From an uncultured Thermoanaerobaculia bacterium (lineage in GTDB: Bacteria > Acidobacteriota > Thermoanaerobaculia > Multivoradales > Multivoraceae): DNA of 64,000 bases. Under the pieces are notes generated by a model. It was not told the origin of the DNA. It was given only the letters and a program-made list of their open reading frames with translations, and did no database searches. Of this stretch, positions 40,865 to 49,075 are shown one piece after another; the first letter of the stretch is position 1, and each line of letters opens with the position of its first letter. The DNA lies in contig OX638294.1 of the NCBI GenBank assembly GCA_951812325.1, forward strand, positions 593,136-657,135, given 5' to 3'. The position numbers were made by a program, and so were the translations under genes.

Positions 40865-42138
40865 CGGCCCGTTTCCCGCGCCACGCGCCAGGCCGTCTCG
40901 ACCTCGCCGGCGAAGCGCTCGGCAGCGCGATCCCAGGTCAGCGACCGCACCCGGTCCGGACCCTCCGCCAGCACCGTCCGGCGCGCTTCACCGTCCAGCA
41001 CCAGCCGCCGCATTCCCTCCGTCAACGTCTCGAGTTCGAGCCGGCCGCAGCGGAGCGGATACTCCGGCCACAACTCGGTCAGCGCCGGCGCATCCGAGAC
41101 GAGCACCGGCACGCCGGCGGTCAGCGACTCGAGCGGCGGCAGACCGTAGCCCTCGTACTCCGAGACGTAGATCGTTCCCAGAGCCCGCGCGTAGAGCGCC
41201 GGCAGCAGGCCGTCGTCGACGTAGCCCAGGCGGACCACACGGCTCTCCCAGTCGCCGCCCCGGATCAGCCGATCGAGGTCGCCGCGGCGCGGCAACTGGT
41301 TGCGGCCCGCAATGACGAGCCGGAGTTCATCCAGGTTCGGGGACCCGGGACCCGATCCCGATCCGGTTCGCGCCAGCTCCCCCACGAGGCGTCCCAGAGC
41401 CCGCAGCACCAGGTCGAGACGGCGGCGCGGAAGAATCGAGCCCAGGACCAGCAGGTACGGTTGCCGAACACCCAGTTCCGTCAGGGCTCCGCCGCGCGCC
41501 CGCGCGCCCGCATCCGTCGACCCGCGGACTTCCGCGAAGCGGCGCGCCACGCCCAGGGGTACGACGGCAACGCGGTCGGCCGGCAGACGGTAGCGCTGCC
41601 GCAGGTCGGCGGCGGTACGCCGGGTGTCGGTCAGCACTCTGGTCGCCGTGCGGGCGGCGCTGCGGGCGAGGTACCGCCGCCGCCGCAACTCGCGGAAGCC
41701 GAAATCGCGCGGCAGGAGTTCGAAGGAAAGATCGTGGATCGTGACCAGGGACGGCCGACCCGCAGTGCGCGGCAGGCTGTAGCCGGGCGAGAAGAGGACG
41801 TCCGCCGGCTCGCGCCTCAGCAGCCTGGGCAACCGGAACTGCTCCCAGAAGACCGGATGCGCTCCCGGCCTCCGATCGAAGATCGGTTCCACGCGGCAAC
41901 CCCCGCTCCCAGGCGCCGCCCACAGCGGGTGGTCGAAGGGATCACCCTTGAAGAACAGGCGCAACCGCCAGCCCCGGGCTCGCGGAACCCGACCAAGCGC
42001 CGCCAGGAGCTCCTCCGTGTAACGCCCCACGCCCGTGGGCTCCCCCTCCATCTCGCAGGCGACGACGCCGATCGAGCCGGGGGAGGCATCGCGTCCCGCA
42101 TCGCCCCCTCTCAGGTGTGAGACGCTGTTGCCGGACAC
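40861..42138 (-). CDS. GT4-family glycosyltransferase (third in cluster)
   Basis: A 425-residue GT-B fold enzyme. N-terminal part shows GVGRYTEELLAALG and LVTIHDLSFELLPRDF; the C-terminal donor domain has the YLLVLGSILPRRRLDL strand and SEYEGYGLPPLESLTAGVPV, which is the EX7E-type motif. It resembles the two duplicated GT4 genes upstream but is clearly divergent, especially after the IHDLSF motif. GTG start at 42138, only 7 bp after the preceding GT4 stop; overlaps the GT2 gene at its end (GTGA). Confidence 0.9.
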   Translation of the reverse strand: MSGNSVSHLRGGDAGRDASPGSIGVVACEMEGEPTGVGRYTEELLAALGRVPRARGWRLRLFFKGDPFDHPLWAAPGSGGCRVEPIFDRRPGAHPVFWEQFRLPRLLRREPADVLFSPGYSLPRTAGRPSLVTIHDLSFELLPRDFGFRELRRRRYLARSAARTATRVLTDTRRTAADLRQRYRLPADRVAVVPLGVARRFAEVRGSTDAGARARGGALTELGVRQPYLLVLGSILPRRRLDLVLRALGRLVGELARTGSGSGPGSPNLDELRLVIAGRNQLPRRGDLDRLIRGGDWESRVVRLGYVDDGLLPALYARALGTIYVSEYEGYGLPPLESLTAGVPVLVSDAPALTELWPEYPLRCGRLELETLTEGMRRLVLDGEARRTVLAEGPDRVRSLTWDRAAERFAGEVETAWRVARETGR

Positions 42139-42145
42139 GATCCGG

Positions 42146-43294
42146 TCACCGTTCCAGGTCGTCGCGAACCCGCGTCGGCAGATCCGGCGCTCGCTGCCCG
42201 ACCGCTTCGTGGGAGTAGATGTCGATCACCTCCTCGGCGGCCCGCCGCCAGGAGAAGGTGGCCGCGCGCGCGAGGCCAGCCTGCCGATACCGGCGGCGCA
42301 GCGAGGGGTCGCCGAGCAGGGCCGCCAGACCGTCGCGAATCGCAGCCGCGTCGAAGGGGTCGACGCACAGCGCCGCGTCCCCGCCCACCTCCGCGAGGGA
42401 GGAGACGTTCGACGTCAACACCGGCGTACCGCAGGCCATCGCCTCCACGACGGGCAGACCGAACCCCTCGACCAGAGACGGATAGGCCGCCACCGTCGCC
42501 ACGTTGTACAGAGCCACGAGGTCCTCTTCCCCGACCGCGCCCAGGTGCCGCACGAAGTCGGGCCAGGCGCCCGCGAACACCTCGTCCCGCTTCCAGCCGC
42601 CTCCACCCGCGAGCACGAGCGGGGCGCCATCCCTCATCTCCGGGTCGAGCCCGCCGTACGCCTCGACCAGGCGGGCGTGGTTCTTGCGCGGCTCGAACGA
42701 GCCGACGGCCAGCACGAAGTTCCCGTCGAGGCCGAAGCGTTCCGCCAGCCTGCGCCTGGCCCCATCGAGGTCCCCTCCCCGGAGGGCAAGAAAACCGGTC
42801 GAAGCCGCCGCGTACACGACGTGCAGCCTTCCCGGCGGCAACACGAACCAGCGTTGCACTTCCTCCGCCGTCGCATGGGAATCCGCCAGGATCGTCGCGC
42901 CGTTCGCCAGTGCCCTGAGCGTCCCCAGAAGGCAGTGATCCAGGTTCTCCGCCAGGTGAAAGTGGGGATGGGTCAGGAACGTCAGGTCATGGATCGTGAA
43001 CACCACGGGGCCGTCGAAGCCGCCGGGGTCGCTGAACGACGGAACGTGGAAGAGGTCGACTTCGTGCCGCCGCGGCCAGCGGCGCGGGCCACGGCGAACA
43101 TCTCCCGGAAGCCCGGCCAGAAGCTCCTTCCAGGCCCTTGCGCTCACGTCCGCGTTCAGCGGATAGAGATAGAGGGAAGGCGTTCCGCCACGCTCTTCCG
43201 CAAGCTCGGCAATGGCGCCCAGCAGACTGGCGGTGTACCTGGCCACGCCGTCCCTGGGCCCGAAGAGCTTGCTGACGTCGAGACCGACGCGCAC
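42146..43294 (-). CDS. GT4-family glycosyltransferase, duplicate copy A
   Basis: A 382-residue GT-B fold enzyme of the mannosyltransferase-like GT4 group. N-terminal GLDVSKLFGPRDGVARYTA and FTIHDLTFLTHP; donor domain VGSFEPRKNHARLVEAYGGL; EX7E motif EGFGLPVVE. It is a close paralogue of the gene at 43773-44948: from AYPSLVEGF to CVDPFD, 45 of 46 residues agree, and equivalent codons at both ends of the genes are offset by exactly 1,618 bp. The GTG start aligns with a CTG inside copy B. Preceded by the smaller paralogue A. Confidence 0.93.
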   Translation of the reverse strand: MRVGLDVSKLFGPRDGVARYTASLLGAIAELAEERGGTPSLYLYPLNADVSARAWKELLAGLPGDVRRGPRRWPRRHEVDLFHVPSFSDPGGFDGPVVFTIHDLTFLTHPHFHLAENLDHCLLGTLRALANGATILADSHATAEEVQRWFVLPPGRLHVVYAAASTGFLALRGGDLDGARRRLAERFGLDGNFVLAVGSFEPRKNHARLVEAYGGLDPEMRDGAPLVLAGGGGWKRDEVFAGAWPDFVRHLGAVGEEDLVALYNVATVAAYPSLVEGFGLPVVEAMACGTPVLTSNVSSLAEVGGDAALCVDPFDAAAIRDGLAALLGDPSLRRRYRQAGLARAATFSWRRAAEEVIDIYSHEAVGQRAPDLPTRVRDDLER

Positions 43295-43371
43295 CGATGC
43301 CTAGCCCCTGACCCGGTGGACCGCGCCTCGGTCCAGGGGCCCGCCCCGGCTCGAGTGATCCCGCCCGAGCT

Positions 43372-43707
43372 TCACTTCACAGCGCCCTGCCACACGGACC
43401 CCTCTCGCCTTCCTTCGGTACGTATCCGCCGCGCCACGGACCCGAGTTTCGCCTGCGCGCCGTCCCTCAGAAGCCCTTCGCGGCCGAGTTGCTCGATCAG
43501 GGGAAGGATGTCGGGGTGAAGGGCGTCCATCCTCACGGCCTCCTTCGTCCTGAACCGGAGGGCAACACGGAGTCGCTCGTAGCGATCCCCGCCGATCACG
43601 CGACGCAACAGGCGGCGTATCGGCCGGGCAGCACTCGAACGCGTGCAGCGTCCCAACAGGACGGCCAGGGGCCGCAGCAGTTCCTGAAGCCGGGTCGCCT
43701 GCCGCAT
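43372..43707 (-). CDS. Small protein paired with GT4 copy A, unknown function
   Basis: A 111-residue basic protein I cannot name. The N-terminal two-thirds is Arg/Leu-rich with an amphipathic pattern and no clear transmembrane helix. The last 40 residues (LHPDILPLIEQLGREGLLRD, then AQAKLGSVARRIRTEGR) align with the end of the small protein at 44938-45300 (LPLI-x-x-L, G-x-L, IR-x-EG). ATG at 43707 lies 9 nt after a TACGCT box. It sits between the two GT4 copies and was probably carried along with copy A in the duplication. Possibly a regulator or membrane tether for the enzyme; inference. Confidence 0.7.
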   Translation of the reverse strand: MRQATRLQELLRPLAVLLGRCTRSSAARPIRRLLRRVIGGDRYERLRVALRFRTKEAVRMDALHPDILPLIEQLGREGLLRDGAQAKLGSVARRIRTEGRREGSVWQGAVK

Positions 43708-43772
43708 GCCGCCCGGAGCGTACCTCACCGCAACCGGGTCGCTGATCGAGAAACGGCTCGGCTGCCGCGTCG

Positions 43773-44948
43773 TCAGAATCGAACCGAACCCCGAGGCCGA
43801 AGCCGACTCGCCCTGCCGACGGCAATCTCGCCGTAGATCTCGACCACCTGCTCGGCAGCCCGGCGCCACGAGAACTCCGCGGAGCGCACCAGGCCAGCGT
43901 CCCGGTATCGGCGGCGAAGCGAAGGATCACCGAGCAGCGCCCCGAGACCATCGCGAATCGCACCCACATCGAACGGGTCGACGCACAGAGCAGCCTCCCC
44001 GCCCACCTCGGCCAGAGACGAGACGTTCGACGTCAGCACCGGCGTGCCGCAGGCCATCGCTTCCACGACGGGGAGACCGAAGCCTTCGACCAGGGACGGA
44101 TAGGCCACCACCGAAGCCGCGTTGTAGAGAGCGATCAGCTCCTCCTCCTCGACAACGCGCAGCCGCCTCACGAAGTCGGGCCAGGCGCCCCCGATCACCT
44201 CCGCCCGCTTCCAGCCGTCATCGCCGACGAGCACAAGCGGAACGGCGGCTCGAAGCGCTGGATCCAGCGCACCGTAGGCCTCGACCAGTCGTGCCACGTT
44301 CTTTCGCGGCTCGAGCGTGCCCACCGAGAGAACGAACCGACCGTCGAGACCGAAGCTGTCGCGAACGCGCGCTCTGGCTGCAGCTAGCCTGTCTCCCTCC
44401 AGTCGAGTGAACACGGATGACGCCGCCGGGTAGACGACGCGCATGCGCTCGGGCGAGACGACGAACCAGCGCGCCACCTCGTCCGCAGTCGCCTGCGAAT
44501 CGACAAGCAACGTCGCATCCTTCAGGACGGCCTGCAGCGTCGCCCGCATGCAGTGGGCCCGATTGCTCGGGCGGTGGTGCTGCGGGTGGGTGAGGAAGGT
44601 CAGGTCGTGGACGGTGAACAGCACGGGACCGTCAAAGAAGCTCGGGTCGGTGAACGAGGTCGTGTGGAACACGTCGAGATCGCCCTGGGCAGGGTGACGG
44701 CCCGGATGTTGAACCACATTCGCCGGCAAGCTGCCCAGCACCCGCTTCCACTCCGAGGGCTCGACCTTGGCGCCCAGGGCGTAGAGGTGGAGCGAGAAGC
44801 CTCCGCGATTGCTGTCGGACCGCGCCGCCAGGGCTTCGAGAAGACCTGCCGTGTAGCTGGCAATGCCGTCGCGGGGGCCGAACATCTTTGCGACGTCGAA
44901 GCCGACCCGCAGGGCGTGCGCGTCCACTCGAGGACGTCTAGTGGTCAC
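43773..44948 (-). CDS. GT4-family glycosyltransferase, duplicate copy B
   Basis: A 391-residue GT-B fold enzyme with the same motifs as copy A: FDVAKMFGPRDGIASYTAG, FTVHDLTFLTHP, VGTLEPRKNVARLVEAYGAL and EGFGLPVVE. The catalytic half is almost identical to copy A while the N-terminal acceptor half has drifted (for example SDSNRGGFSLHLYALGAK against the copy A segment), as expected if the two copies act on different acceptors. GTG start at 44948 overlaps the upstream small gene by 11 bp; a GTG at 44927 is an alternative. Length is typical for GT4. Confidence 0.92.
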   Translation of the reverse strand: MTTRRPRVDAHALRVGFDVAKMFGPRDGIASYTAGLLEALAARSDSNRGGFSLHLYALGAKVEPSEWKRVLGSLPANVVQHPGRHPAQGDLDVFHTTSFTDPSFFDGPVLFTVHDLTFLTHPQHHRPSNRAHCMRATLQAVLKDATLLVDSQATADEVARWFVVSPERMRVVYPAASSVFTRLEGDRLAAARARVRDSFGLDGRFVLSVGTLEPRKNVARLVEAYGALDPALRAAVPLVLVGDDGWKRAEVIGGAWPDFVRRLRVVEEEELIALYNAASVVAYPSLVEGFGLPVVEAMACGTPVLTSNVSSLAEVGGEAALCVDPFDVGAIRDGLGALLGDPSLRRRYRDAGLVRSAEFSWRRAAEQVVEIYGEIAVGRASRLRPRGSVRF

Positions 44949-45300
44949 CGCGAACCGGGACGCTCGTCCTGCCGTGCTCGGACCACCCCTCCGCCCGTAT
45001 GTCCATCGCCAGCTGCCGCAACCGCTCGGCCGTGCCCTCGGTCAGCCGGCCGCTCCCGTCGAGCCTGTCGATCAACGGCAGCACCTCCGCCGGATAGAGA
45101 TCGAAGAAGGGAGCCTCTTCGTGTCCCGCCCGGCCCGACATTTCGTCGATCCTCGCATGCAGCGCACCGCACAACGCCGCAACCCGCGTCACTTCGAGCC
45201 GCAGGGCGTGGATCCGCTGCCGGACCCGCAGGAGCACGAAGGCCGCAACGGCGACGGCCCCGGCAACGAGCAGCGCGACAAGAACGACGAACGGCTGCAC
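44938..45300 (-). CDS. Small membrane-anchored protein paired with GT4 copy B
   Basis: A 120-residue protein with one N-terminal transmembrane helix (about 4-24, FVVLVALLVAGAVAVAAFVL) followed by a charged, probably coiled-coil stretch (RVRQRIHALRLEVTRVAALC) and a cytoplasmic C-terminal part ending LPLIDRLDGSGRLTEGTAER and IRAEGW. The C-terminal part matches the small protein beside copy A. No known family is recognised. Topology and overlap with the GT4 gene suggest it anchors or regulates that enzyme at the membrane; unproven. Confidence 0.72.
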   Translation of the reverse strand: MQPFVVLVALLVAGAVAVAAFVLLRVRQRIHALRLEVTRVAALCGALHARIDEMSGRAGHEEAPFFDLYPAEVLPLIDRLDGSGRLTEGTAERLRQLAMDIRAEGWSEHGRTSVPVRGDH

Positions 45301-45356
45301 AACGGCGACACACTAGCAACAGTCCGCAGCCGAAGTCCGTGTCGCACGCAGCGGGT

Positions 45357-46841
45357 TCAGACCGGCTCGACCTCCGGTACGCCCTGGCCGGGGAGATTCC
45401 GGCCAGCATCCGCGGCCAGTCCGATCGCCTCGTCGTACAGTGCGGAGCGGCGGCGGCGCAGGCGCTCCACCGCGCCGGCGCGCAGGCCCAGCGTCCACAG
45501 CGCCCGCAAGCCGTGAGCGAGTTCGGGGATCAGACGCCGATAGCGGAGGCCGAGCAGCGCCGACGCGACGCAGAAGCCGAGCATCCCGGCCACGCGCACC
45601 CAGAGGGACTCGGGCGACCCGTCGAATCCCGGCAGCGGATCGGTCCACGCGAGGCCGACCCCGAAGCTGGCGACGAGCCACGCCGTCGGCAGAATGAGGA
45701 GACCGAACAGCATCTTGAGCCCCGCCTGCTCCTTCCGCGTCTTCGAGAACTTCTTCGCTGCCGACACCACCAGAAGCGCCGCCGGCAGGTTGATCAGGCT
45801 GCCGACCAGGACCACGGTCGGCAGAAGCAGCAGCATGACGAGTGCCTCGACGCCGAGCAGCGCCAGACGCAATGCCGTCCGCGCCAGCGGCACGCCATCA
45901 AGCTCCCGGTCGTTGAGGCCCAGCAGTCGAAGTGCCTCGTCGTACCGTCTGACCCTGCCCATGAGGCGTGCCGTCCCCTGAGGGTCAACGGCGCTGCGGG
46001 CGCCGTAGCCGGCCCAGACGCGGGCAAAGCCCTGATCCCGCTCGTGCATCGGAGCCCGCCTCAGACGCTCGCCCGCCCGGGCCGCTCCCTCGGCCCGAAC
46101 CAGCGACCGCACCCGCTCCATCGTCCGGTGAATGTCCCAGCTCTCCGTCGGGTGGGTCACCTCGATGAGTTGCTCTTCGATCACGCCCGTCAGGCGATCC
46201 ACGAACGCGTCCGTTGCCGTGCCATCCGCAAGATCGGCCGGCAACTCGACGGGCGCGTGGAAGGTCACGAGCGCCCGGGAGCGGAAGCGGTGCTTCCGCT
46301 CGTAGTGCAAGCCGACCGGCACGAGCGCCGGATCGCCGCCGCACTCCCGCACGCGCTGAAACAGCCGCGCCGCTCCGGCGCGCAACTCGAGCAGGTTCGG
46401 CTCGTCGTGGGTGGCGCCCTCCGGGAAGATGGCCACGAAGGACCGCCGCGCCGCCGCCGCCAGGGCGCCGAGACTCCGTTGATTCGCCGCCCGCCGTTGC
46501 CGGTCGCTCGCTGGCGCTCCGGCCTCGTCGATGTCACGCGCCCGGTAGAGCGGTACCGCGCCGACGCCGCGCAGCAGCCACCCGACCACGGGGAGGCGGA
46601 ACAGGCCGTGGCGAGCCCCGAACGTCACCGGCCGCGGACAGAAACCGAGGATCAGAATGCCGTCCGCCAAGCCATTGGGATGCCATGCGACGAGCAGCCC
46701 GCCGCCGTCGCGGGGCAGATTTCCGGCGCCGACGACCTCGACTCTCCGAAAGAACAGCCTCGCCAGCAACCGGAAGAAGAGAGTCAGGCAACGCTTCCTG
46801 AACCCGGTCCGAACCGTAACGGCACCCCCCAGGAAAAACAC
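45357..46841 (-). CDS. PlsC-like acyltransferase with C-terminal membrane domain
   Basis: A 494-residue protein. The N-terminal half is a glycerolipid acyltransferase domain with VVEVVGAGNLP-type entry, the catalytic His motif WHPNGLAD (an H-x5-D spacing rather than the common H-x4-D) and the FPEGATHD block (EGT-type motif). Its closest style is the G3P/DHAP acyltransferase group. After about residue 330 come two hydrophobic hairpins (ALRLALLGVEALVMLLLLPT and later ILPTAWLVASFGVGLAWT, VAGMLGFCVASALLGL), unusual for a simple PlsC. GTG at 46841 is the only plausible start. First gene of the glycosyltransferase-thyA-queG operon; it may acylate a lipid precursor. Confidence 0.85.
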   Translation of the reverse strand: MFFLGGAVTVRTGFRKRCLTLFFRLLARLFFRRVEVVGAGNLPRDGGGLLVAWHPNGLADGILILGFCPRPVTFGARHGLFRLPVVGWLLRGVGAVPLYRARDIDEAGAPASDRQRRAANQRSLGALAAAARRSFVAIFPEGATHDEPNLLELRAGAARLFQRVRECGGDPALVPVGLHYERKHRFRSRALVTFHAPVELPADLADGTATDAFVDRLTGVIEEQLIEVTHPTESWDIHRTMERVRSLVRAEGAARAGERLRRAPMHERDQGFARVWAGYGARSAVDPQGTARLMGRVRRYDEALRLLGLNDRELDGVPLARTALRLALLGVEALVMLLLLPTVVLVGSLINLPAALLVVSAAKKFSKTRKEQAGLKMLFGLLILPTAWLVASFGVGLAWTDPLPGFDGSPESLWVRVAGMLGFCVASALLGLRYRRLIPELAHGLRALWTLGLRAGAVERLRRRRSALYDEAIGLAADAGRNLPGQGVPEVEPV

Positions 46842-46914
46842 GACCGGTGAAGTCGGAGCGAGTCTACGCGAGAGACGGTTCGAAGTCGCCGGAACCGTCC
46901 GACCGGTCGGTCGC

Positions 46915-46943
46915 TTGACAACCGCCGTAACCGCCCCTAGCGT
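46915..46943 (+). promoter_or_regulatory. Strong sigma70-type promoter upstream of comM
   Basis: A perfect TTGACA (46915-46920) and TAGCGT (46938-46943) are separated by exactly 17 bp. Transcription would start near 46950, about 370 nt upstream of the comM GTG. It is the best -35 on the plus strand. The gap 46842-47323 contains this promoter, two tiny ORFs and a hairpin. Confidence 0.75.
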
Positions 46944-46953
46944 GTTTCCACCG

Positions 46954-46977
46954 ATGCAACCGAAGGAGGCGCCATGA
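46954..46977 (+). CDS. Seven-codon minicistron (MQPKEAP)
   Basis: The ATG is 10 nt after the -10 box, so it would lie at or very near the mRNA 5' end. The TGA stop overlaps the ATG of the next small ORF (ATGA). It contains the Shine-Dalgarno of that next ORF (AAGGAGG) within its own codons. Could be a regulatory leader peptide or chance; no conservation data available here. Confidence 0.35.
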   Translation: MQPKEAP

Positions 46978-47063
46978 CACCACCGGGCCATCTCCGGCCC
47001 CCGGCCCGCCTGAGGCGACATGCCCAGGGCGCCAGGCCGGGGGCGACCAGGTCCGCAGCCTGA
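46974..47063 (+). CDS. 29-residue Arg/Pro-rich small ORF
   Basis: Begins with MTPPGHLRPPARLRRH and ends in a TGA at 47061. It has an AAGGAGG ribosome site four bases before the ATG, the best Shine-Dalgarno match in this stretch, and lies directly downstream of the strong promoter. No homologue is recognised and the composition could be chance in GC-rich DNA. If translated it is a candidate leader or small protein ahead of comM. Confidence 0.4.
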   Translation: MTPPGHLRPPARLRRHAQGARPGATRSAA

Positions 47064-47229
47064 GTGGACGAATGACATCCGGCCGCTCGACCGTCGCCTG
47101 AACCGCCCGAGCGTCCGTTGGATCGCCGATCCGAAACGGACAGCGCCGAGGCCAACGAGAACGAGTCGAGGCCCAGCGGGCCCTCACGGCCCACCGCGAA
47201 GACGCATCCACTCAGACCTGGGACATCCT

Positions 47230-47257
47230 GAGAGCGCAGGTTCCGACCTGCGCTCTC
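47230..47257 (+). ncRNA. Strong hairpin of a possible comM leader RNA or small RNA
   Basis: Twelve-base arms (47230-47241 and 47246-47257) pair perfectly around a TCCG tetraloop. It lies about 300 nt after the promoter and 66 bases before comM. No U-tract follows. It may stop transcripts with Rho help, act as an attenuator, or be the 3' end of a roughly 300-nt RNA. Confidence 0.4.
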
Positions 47258-47323
47258 ACTGCGTTCAGGGACGCCTGTCAGGAGCGGATCCGGGTTTCAG
47301 GCGCCGTTTGCGTCTTAGTCCAT

Positions 47324-48841
47324 GTGATCGCTTTCATGAGTTCCGCGACGCCTTGGGGTATCGAGGCGCGAGAAGTCCAGGTCGAGGTCGGAGTCGAGTT
47401 CGGTCTGCCCACCATGCAGTTGATCGGCCTGCCGGACACCGCGGTGCGAGAAAGTCGTGACCGGGTCCGTTCGGCGATCCGAAGCAGCGGCTACGACCTC
47501 AAGCGGCGCAACGTGGTCATCAACCTGGCCCCCGCCGACCTGAAGAAGGAAGGCAACCAGCTCGACCTACCGATCGCCCTCGGCCTTCTCACCGCGCACA
47601 GCGAGCTGAAGACCGATTCGCTCGAGGGCCGGATGGCCTGCGGCGAGTTGGGCCTGGACGGCGAGGTTCGCCCGATCAGGGGAGCTCTTCAGGTTGCCGA
47701 GCTGGCGAGCCGGCTCGGCATCCGCGAGATCCTGCTCCCGGCCGCCAACAGCCGCCAGGCCGCGGCTCTCTCCGGGGCGCCGGTAATTCCGATCACCCAT
47801 CTGCGCGAGGCGATCCAGCATCTGAGCGGTGACCTGAGCATCCTCCCCGCGACCCCGCTTCCCCGTGGCCAGGCGGACCGCGCAACCCCCGATTTCGCCG
47901 ATGTGCGCGGCCAGGAAACCGCCAAGCGAGCCCTGGAGATCGCGGCCGCCGGGGGACACAACGTTCTCTTCATCGGGCCGCCGGGAACCGGCAAGACGAT
48001 GCTCGCCCGCCGGCTGCCGGGCATCCTGCCTCCACTCGGCGAAGCGGAAGCGATCACCGTAACCAAGATCCACTCGCTGTCCGGCGCCGCCCGCGGCAAT
48101 GGACTGTTGTGGACGCGCCCCTTCCGCAGCCCGCACGCCGGTGTCTCCTCGGCGGGACTCATCGGGGGCGGGACCATGCCGCGACCCGGAGAAATCAGCC
48201 TCGCGCACGCCGGCGTGCTGTTCCTCGACGAACTGCCCGAGTTCCGGCGCGACGCACTGGAGGCACTGCGGCAGCCGCTCGAGGACGGCGTCGTCACCGT
48301 CGTCAGGACCCGGGCACGGCTCACCTTTCCGGCCCGCTTCACGCTGGTCGCCGCGTGCAACCCCTGCCGCTGCGGCCATCTCGGAGATCCCCGGGCGGAA
48401 TGCGTGTGCGCGACCGGGGACATCGACCGCTACCGCCGTCGGCTCTCGGGACCTCTGCTCGACCGCATCGATCTCCACGTCGAGATGCCGGTACCCAGCC
48501 TGGAGGAACTCAAGGGGCCGACCTGCGAAGCGTCCGCCTCGATCGCCGAACGGGTGGCGGCCGCTCGACGCACCCAGCTCTCCCGGGCCGCCGACGGAAA
48601 CCCGACCCCGCTCAACAGCGCGCTCGCGCGCCGGGAACTCGACCGGCACTGCCAACCGACGGCCGCTGCACAGAGCCTCATCGAGGCCGCGTTCGAGCGG
48701 CTGGCCATGTCCGCGCGGGCGCTGACCCGCGCCCTCAAGGTCGCTCGCACGATTGCCGATCTGGACGAGTCCCCCAAGGTCGACGTCACCCATGTCGCGG
48801 AAGCGATCCAGTACCGGCCTCTGGATCGCAGCGGACCGTGA
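47324..48841 (+). CDS. comM: YifB/ComM family Mg-chelatase-like AAA+ ATPase
   Basis: A 505-residue helicase-like protein. ComM is a branch-migration helicase aiding integration of transformed DNA; many homologues are unstudied. N-terminal LonB-like domain (GIEAREVQVEVGVEFGLP, RRNVVINLAPADLKKEG), then AAA+ with Walker A GPPGTGKT, Walker B VLFLDELPEF and a zinc-binding CNPCRCG segment, and a C-terminal YifB domain. The GTG at 47324 aligns the first 15 residues with the family start (M-L-A-x-V-x-S-A-x-x-x-G-I-D-A). Preceded by the strong promoter and hairpin region; followed by an M23 peptidase gene. Confidence 0.94.
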   Translation: MIAFMSSATPWGIEAREVQVEVGVEFGLPTMQLIGLPDTAVRESRDRVRSAIRSSGYDLKRRNVVINLAPADLKKEGNQLDLPIALGLLTAHSELKTDSLEGRMACGELGLDGEVRPIRGALQVAELASRLGIREILLPAANSRQAAALSGAPVIPITHLREAIQHLSGDLSILPATPLPRGQADRATPDFADVRGQETAKRALEIAAAGGHNVLFIGPPGTGKTMLARRLPGILPPLGEAEAITVTKIHSLSGAARGNGLLWTRPFRSPHAGVSSAGLIGGGTMPRPGEISLAHAGVLFLDELPEFRRDALEALRQPLEDGVVTVVRTRARLTFPARFTLVAACNPCRCGHLGDPRAECVCATGDIDRYRRRLSGPLLDRIDLHVEMPVPSLEELKGPTCEASASIAERVAAARRTQLSRAADGNPTPLNSALARRELDRHCQPTAAAQSLIEAAFERLAMSARALTRALKVARTIADLDESPKVDVTHVAEAIQYRPLDRSGP

Positions 48842-48919
48842 CGTCGAAGCGGAAGGCGGCCGGATGGGGCTTCCCCTCAGCCCCGTCCGGCCGCCCCTCT
48901 GACGACCGCGGGCGTTTGC

Positions 48920-49001
48920 TGCTAGAGTGCGCGCGCTCGCCAGGCTCACGCCGCCGCCTTCCGGAGGCCCTTGACACCAGTACGCGCAAGACGCACAATA
49001 T
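48920..49001 (+). promoter_or_regulatory. Two candidate promoters for the M23 peptidase-secA genes
   Basis: An extended -10 (TGC plus TAGAGT) lies at 48920-48928, and a TTGACA (48973-48978) stands 17 bp before CACAAT (48996-49001). A TATACT at 49015-49020 has no matching -35. The short intergenic space carries no gene. Confidence 0.4.
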
Positions 49002-49075
49002 GCGGTTTCTTCTATACTTCGCGTTCCCGAGGTTGACGGCCGCAGCGACGCAGCCCCGCACAGGCTCCTTTCAGC

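Larger units (their letters stand above)
42146..45300 (-). repeat. Tandem duplication of a small-protein plus GT4 cassette
   Basis: Two units in the same order and orientation: small gene then GT4 gene. In one directly compared stretch (42399-42494 against 44017-44112) 87 of 96 bases are identical, with a constant offset of 1,618 bp that also holds at the 5' ends of the two GT4 genes. The small genes are far more diverged than the GT4 catalytic halves, pointing either to gene conversion of the catalytic half or to strong purifying selection on it. Confidence 0.85.
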
